A stretch of 9,074 bases of DNA, taken from Deltaproteobacteria bacterium (lineage in GTDB: Bacteria; Desulfobacterota; BSN033; UBA1163). Each line of letters opens with the position of its first letter. Within the stretch, counting starts at the first letter, position 1. Shown here piece after piece: positions 5,776 to 9,074 of the stretch. The stretch lies in NCBI GenBank assembly GCA_016875255.1, contig VGRU01000148.1, forward strand, positions 1-9,074, given 5' to 3'. Made by a program: the position numbers and the translations under genes. A model generated the notes under the pieces. The model was not told the origin of the DNA and made no database searches. It saw only the letters and a program-made list of their open reading frames with translations.

Positions 5776-7242
5776 TTATTTTTGAACGATTTTTTGCCGT
5801 GCAAGGATTTCCTCTGTCCGTATTGCGTCTTTGAAGGTATTGTTTCGGTTTAATTCTTCGAGGCTAATCCCTGCGTCTGTATTGCCTGACCAGCGCCGGC
5901 AGAGGTAGAGGCTCTCATAGATTCGTCCGATCCGGTATTCCCTGCATATTCGCAATGCCGCCGCATAATCCTCACCGTAGCTCACATTGAGAAATCCAAT
6001 TTTCCGCATGAGACTGGTGTCAAAAGCCCTCGGGGCGCCCAGACCATTGATGCGCAACGCATTGTTGTGGCCATTCTCATTGGTCCATTCGCGGTGATCG
6101 ATAAGGCCGGGCGGAATCTCTTCAAACCTTTCATTGACAATTGTATAGGAGCCGATCACCATGGCGAAATTTCCCTGACGCAGCATGTCCACCATCTTCT
6201 GGAGGGTGCGGTTGCCGTTGTAGAGATCGTCCGAATCGAGCTGAACGACATAACGGCCGCAGGCTTTATGCTGAAGGGCCTCGTTCCAGCAGCCTCCTAT
6301 CCCAAGATCAGTCCTCTCTGGAACAATGTACTTCAGGTTAAAATACTGCTTGGAGAAATCGGAAAGGATGGCTGTCGTTCCGTCTTTTGAGTGGTTGTCC
6401 ACAACAATGATGTTGAATGGGAAATCCGTTTCCTGTGACAGCCCACTTTTGATAGCCCCGGTAATCGTTTCTCTCCGGTTCCGAACAGGGATGATGACAG
6501 AGGCTTCCACCGGAAAGGACTCGGTTGCCTGCCCAACCTCCTTGAAGTTAGGTGGCAGATAGGCTCCAATGTTCTTCAGGTATTCGGTGAAGATAGTCTC
6601 CATCTCCTTCTGGAGAGCTCGATGTTGAGGATCGAGGTATGCGAATAATTTCCCATCGCTCGAAAGCCCCTCTGTTTTAATAACGCTGTAGAGGGGCTCC
6701 TTCAGATGGTAGATCGAGTGGTCGATGGAGACCTTGAGGCGAAGATCGTAGAGGCCTGCAAATTCAACTTCCGGGATAAGGCCAAATTTTTTCAGGGCTT
6801 TTTGGACAGCGGAGACCGAAAAGAGAGTCATGGCCCCAAAGTCAAAATCATCACGCACACTTCCCGATTGATAGTCATTGAGCGAATGGTTGGTTTTCCC
6901 TTGACCGCTTTGGTCATAGAAATCGGGATAGACCATGCCTGCTTTTGTGGATTCAGCTACCACCAGAAATCTCTCCAAGGCTTTAGGTTCGATCGAAATT
7001 TGCTGAGCCTCCAATAAAAGAAGAAGGTACTTCGTTCGGATTCCATCCAGAATCAGGCTGAGTGTTTTATGAGAGGGAAGGGGTTCCGTGACAAGAAGAT
7101 GGCACTTATCCATATTGAAATGAATCGACTCCTGAGCCAAAATCATCATCCGCTCGACCAAGTGTGATTCCCTTAGAGAAAGCAGGATTTTCTTAAAAAA
7201 AGGTTCTGGCCTGTAAGGGATGACGATGGTGAAAGGCTTCAA
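5776..7242 (-). CDS. Two-domain family-2 glycosyltransferase
   Basis: 488 residues from TTG 7242. The C-terminal domain (about 245-488) is a normal GT-A, family-2 enzyme: ASVIIPVRNRRETI, VVDNHSKDG (about 280-288), acceptor stretch DLGIGGCWNEAL, DSDD (336-339, the metal and nucleotide-sugar DxD), GED (423-425, likely catalytic base) and RRW (449-451). The N-terminal 240 residues look like a second GT-A fold: FTIVIPYRPE, then a YLLLLLE strand, FGAMTLFSVSAVQKAL and LYDLRLKV...YHLKEPLYS. Its DxD position is lost (LLLEAQQIS), so it is probably inactive or binds substrate. A GTG at 7278 would add 12 residues, but AAAGGGAGGA (7248-7257) sits five bases before the TTG, and TTGA overlaps the kinase stop, indicating coupled translation. 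There are no membrane helices, so it should act in the cytoplasm on an NDP-sugar, probably the product of the upstream genes. Confidence 0.9.
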   Translation of the reverse strand: MKPFTIVIPYRPEPFFKKILLSLRESHLVERMMILAQESIHFNMDKCHLLVTEPLPSHKTLSLILDGIRTKYLLLLLEAQQISIEPKALERFLVVAESTKAGMVYPDFYDQSGQGKTNHSLNDYQSGSVRDDFDFGAMTLFSVSAVQKALKKFGLIPEVEFAGLYDLRLKVSIDHSIYHLKEPLYSVIKTEGLSSDGKLFAYLDPQHRALQKEMETIFTEYLKNIGAYLPPNFKEVGQATESFPVEASVIIPVRNRRETITGAIKSGLSQETDFPFNIIVVDNHSKDGTTAILSDFSKQYFNLKYIVPERTDLGIGGCWNEALQHKACGRYVVQLDSDDLYNGNRTLQKMVDMLRQGNFAMVIGSYTIVNERFEEIPPGLIDHREWTNENGHNNALRINGLGAPRAFDTSLMRKIGFLNVSYGEDYAAALRICREYRIGRIYESLYLCRRWSGNTDAGISLEELNRNNTFKDAIRTEEILARQKIVQK

Positions 7243-8279
7243 GAATGTCCTCCCTTTTGCTCGATTACCCTCTGGCACCCCATGGAAAGTTCTTGGAGAC
7301 AGGGGAAGGTGGCTACCTGAGAAGACGCAAGTTGAAGATTTTGAACTCCGGTAGGGATATGCTCAAGGAAGGCTTTAAGCCCTTTCTTGAGGCCTAAAAA
7401 TCCATAGGCTCCGAGGGCTTGCATGAGGCGCTGTGCCGAAGCCTCCCAGAACATCTTCTGGAAACCTTCCCAGCTCAAGTCCTGTTTGGAAAGGTTGAAA
7501 TAGTAAAGAAGAAGGTCCATCCTCTGGTCACTGCTAAATTCGACATAAGGGTCACATAGAAGCGAGCCAAGGTCGTAGAAGAGACTTCCGAAACGCATGC
7601 CCTGAAAATCGATGAGAAAGGGTTCTCCGTCATGGATCATCACATTCTGGGATTGCAGATCCCGGTGGATGAGGCATCGTTCTGTTCCATTAAGCCTCTC
7701 CGCAAGAGCGGAAAGCTCTGCCTCAAGTTCTTTCTCAAAAGAAGGCTCAAGCTCGACCCCGCAGACATTTCTGACGAAATGGTCTCTGAAGTAACCCTGC
7801 TCCCATCGATAAAGATCAGGGCCAAAGCTTTCCATGAGTTTCACTCGTGCCGAAGGGAAATCCTTTTCGGGGAAGCAGTGGAGCTTGTAAATGATGGAAA
7901 GTGTTTTTTGATAAAGAGTTCTTCGAATTTCCCATGGGGCGTTCCTTAGAGACCAGAGATCAGTATCTCCGAGGTCCTCCATGGCGATAAGGCAGCGGGC
8001 CGAATCGTGCTGGATCAGCCTGGTCGCCGGCACATCAATGCCCCGGAGAAATAGGGCAATGTCAGCGTAATAAGCGTTCTCCAGACGCCTCGGGTTGTAA
8101 TAGATCAGAATGGCCGAGTGATTCGGTTTCCATGTCAACCTGAAAAAAGTCCGATCGGAACCCCTCCCTTCCAGGGGAGTTATTTCTATGTAGACGGACT
8201 CTGAAAGCCCAAAGGCCTCTCGTACAAAGAGAATGATCGCTTCAAATTTCGGATTTCGGAATTCGGATTGCGGAATCAT
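7239..8279 (-). CDS. AmgK-like sugar kinase of the aminoglycoside phosphotransferase fold
   Basis: 346 residues. Kinase marks in order: glycine-rich GRGSDRTFFRL (38-48), hinge AMEDLGD (99-105), YRWEQGYFRDHF (157-168, typical of the AmgK branch), catalytic loop HRDLQSQNVM (205-214; D207, N212) and metal-binding IDFQGMRFG (D224) followed by FYDLGSLLCDPYV. AmgK phosphorylates the anomeric hydroxyl of N-acetylmuramate or N-acetylglucosamine in cell-wall recycling. The next-door MurU-like nucleotidyltransferase supports the same type of reaction here; the actual sugar is not known. Odd point: the first dozen codons (MIPQSEFRNPKF) are encoded by a tandem 7-base repeat (8247-8274), and no clear ribosome site precedes ATG 8279. 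Recognisable family similarity starts near residue 13. No other ATG, GTG or TTG in frame lies close, so the repeat seems to supply the start. It overlaps the glycosyltransferase by four bases. Confidence 0.88.
   Translation of the reverse strand: MIPQSEFRNPKFEAIILFVREAFGLSESVYIEITPLEGRGSDRTFFRLTWKPNHSAILIYYNPRRLENAYYADIALFLRGIDVPATRLIQHDSARCLIAMEDLGDTDLWSLRNAPWEIRRTLYQKTLSIIYKLHCFPEKDFPSARVKLMESFGPDLYRWEQGYFRDHFVRNVCGVELEPSFEKELEAELSALAERLNGTERCLIHRDLQSQNVMIHDGEPFLIDFQGMRFGSLFYDLGSLLCDPYVEFSSDQRMDLLLYYFNLSKQDLSWEGFQKMFWEASAQRLMQALGAYGFLGLKKGLKAFLEHIPTGVQNLQLASSQVATFPCLQELSMGCQRVIEQKGGHS
7248..7257 (-). promoter_or_regulatory. Ribosome binding site deciding the glycosyltransferase TTG start
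   Basis: AAAGGGAGGA lies five bases before TTG 7242, inside the last codons of the kinase gene. The upstream GTG at 7278 has no comparable site. The TTG and the kinase TGA share TTGA, the usual arrangement for stop-start coupling. Confidence 0.7.
8247..8274. repeat. Four tandem 7-base units forming the kinase N-terminus
   Basis: TTTCGGA, TTTCGGA, ATTCGGA and TTGCGGA follow each other without gaps, and the start codon of the kinase is three bases beyond. Seven is not a multiple of three, so the encoded residues do not repeat exactly. Such TTCGGA iterations are known to me as dispersed intergenic repeats in related genomes (from memory). Confidence 0.75.
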
Positions 8280-8336
8280 TTATCTAATTTCTTGGATATA
8301 GAATCCTTAAGTGATTAGATAGATATCGCTTGGCTT

Positions 8337-8398
8337 GTCATTCCGGGCTTGACCCGGAATCCAGTGTTTTCCTGGACTCCCGCTTTCGCGGGAGTGAC
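8337..8398. repeat. Cloverleaf-forming dispersed palindromic element
   Basis: The outer arms GTCA (8337-8340) and TGAC (8395-8398) enclose three hairpins: TTCCGGG/CCCGGAA (8341-8347, 8353-8359), CCAG/CTGG (8361-8364, 8372-8375) and ACTCCCGC/GCGGGAGT (8376-8383, 8388-8395; T8395 is shared with the outer arm). The words GTCATTCC...GGAATCCAG and CTGGACTCC...GGAGTGAC are of the type found as interspersed repeats in many proteobacterial genomes. It lies between the nucleotidyltransferase stop and the kinase start and has no T-run. It could be a small non-autonomous mobile repeat or a message-processing element. Confidence 0.75.
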
Positions 8399-8431
8399 CG
8401 AAGGATTAAGCTTCTCATTACCCTATAAAGA

Positions 8432-9074
8432 TTAAGGCATAGTAGCTCTTAACTTCTCGTAAACTTCAACAGAGCCGATGTCATCCCACTCCCCCTCATC
8501 AATGACAACCCCCAGGATCGAACCAGGACTTTGTATGATTCTTCTAATAAATGCAGTAACAACGGATTCTATTTTACCGGCTTCAAGAAAACGGAGAAAC
8601 GAGGTCTCTACAGCATGGATGCCTGTAAATTGACAGTTTTGAACCCCTGGGTTCCTGAGGGTATGCCGGAGATCACATATCTCACCCGCCTCATTCATAT
8701 TCACATTAAGAAGAGGGCCGCTGCTTCTGAGGGCAAGTGTTACCTCCGGGCGGTTCTGTTCGTGTGCCTTTAGAAGTCTCTGTAACGGAATATCGGTCAT
8801 CACATCGCCATTGTAGCAGAGGATGGCTTCGTCTTCGTCCAGAAGATCTTCAATGTTTTTCAATCCTCCTGCCGTATCAAGAAGGATGGGTTCATGGCGA
8901 AAGAGGATGGGCGCTTTGCGCCATCGTTGGTCAGGGAACTTTTCCAGGTAGACTTCTGATAAATGGTGGGTGTTCACAATGAAGCGATCAACACCGACTT
9001 TGATAAGATGATCCATTGCGTAAGTGATGAGGGGACGCCCTCCGATCTCCAGAAGTGGCTTCGGGCACTTCTCC
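8432..9074 (-). CDS. MurU-like sugar-1-phosphate nucleotidyltransferase, N-terminus cut by window edge
   Basis: 213 codons are visible and the frame is open to the right edge. The first visible residues [16 protein letters not shown] align with the KPLLP..GKPLI stretch of the family, so only the nucleotide-binding start (the GxGxRLRPLT loop, roughly 20 residues) is missing. Other marks: [26 protein letters not shown] (61-73), the sugar and base pocket; YNGDVMTD (87-94) with the metal-binding Asp; and [15 protein letters not shown] near the end. Family enzymes join a sugar-1-phosphate to NTP, releasing pyrophosphate. Size and motifs are closest to MurU or short mannose-1-phosphate guanylyltransferase types without the C-terminal left-handed helix domain. 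The kinase gene follows after 152 bases, probably in the same transcript. Nucleotide and sugar specificity cannot be told. Confidence 0.9.
   Translation of the reverse strand, partial: EKCPKPLLEIGGRPLITYAMDHLIKVGVDRFIVNTHHLSEVYLEKFPDQRWRKAPILFRHEPILLDTAGGLKNIEDLLDEDEAILCYNGDVMTDIPLQRLLKAHEQNRPEVTLALRSSGPLLNVNMNEAGEICDLRHTLRNPGVQNCQFTGIHAVETSFLRFLEAGKIESVVTAFIRRIIQSPGSILGVVIDEGEWDDIGSVEVYEKLRATMP

Noticed and set aside
5757..5800. Search for a shared terminator between the convergent transporter and glycosyltransferase
   Set aside because: T-runs are present but no convincing GC hairpin precedes them on either strand.
8337..8398. Possible tRNA gene, because of the cloverleaf shape
   Set aside because: It lacks tRNA conserved positions (T-loop TTC, CCA-stem length, anticodon loop) and consists of three simple palindromes.

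Overview
The window looks like chromosome of an anaerobic, probably uncultured bacterium of the Desulfobacterota (deltaproteobacterial) or Nitrospirota type. The reasons are a tungsten-type aldehyde:ferredoxin oxidoreductase, moderate base composition, TTG/ATG starts behind GGAGG-type ribosome sites, and several short iterated or palindromic words between genes of a kind I associate with those lineages. The lineage is inference. No phage, plasmid, CRISPR, tRNA or rRNA was found.

Layout. (1) 1-1036, minus: a Fic-family AMP-transferase with its inhibitory motif, cut by the left edge just before its end. (2) 1037-1951: about 900 bases without a convincing gene, holding palindromes and short direct repeats. 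(3) 1952-3793, minus: a complete aldehyde:ferredoxin oxidoreductase of 613 residues. (4) 3812-4127: a compact divergent control region. On the plus strand it carries a consensus promoter, a perfect ribosome site, overlapping 20- and 22-codon frames and a strong terminator. A second consensus promoter follows at once. (5) 4128-5756, plus: a KdgF-like single-domain cupin and a major facilitator transporter. (6) 5776-9074, minus, converging on the transporter with 19 bases between stops: in transcription order a MurU-like sugar-phosphate nucleotidyltransferase (cut by the right edge), an AmgK-like sugar kinase of the aminoglycoside-phosphotransferase fold, and a two-domain family-2 glycosyltransferase. 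Kinase and glycosyltransferase overlap by four bases (TTGA).

How the genes may work together. The right-hand block reads as a salvage-and-use line: an anomeric sugar kinase makes sugar-1-phosphate, the nucleotidyltransferase makes an NDP-sugar, and the glycosyltransferase transfers it. This matches the AmgK/MurU logic of cell-wall sugar recycling, with a dedicated glycosyltransferase added; the sugar is unknown. The cupin and transporter could handle uptake and tautomerisation of a small acid or sugar acid, and the oxidoreductase handles aldehydes, but nothing in the sequence ties these two units chemically. The least explained object is the roughly 150-base transcription unit at 3874-4061. 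It has all the signals of an expressed gene but encodes at most about 22 residues.
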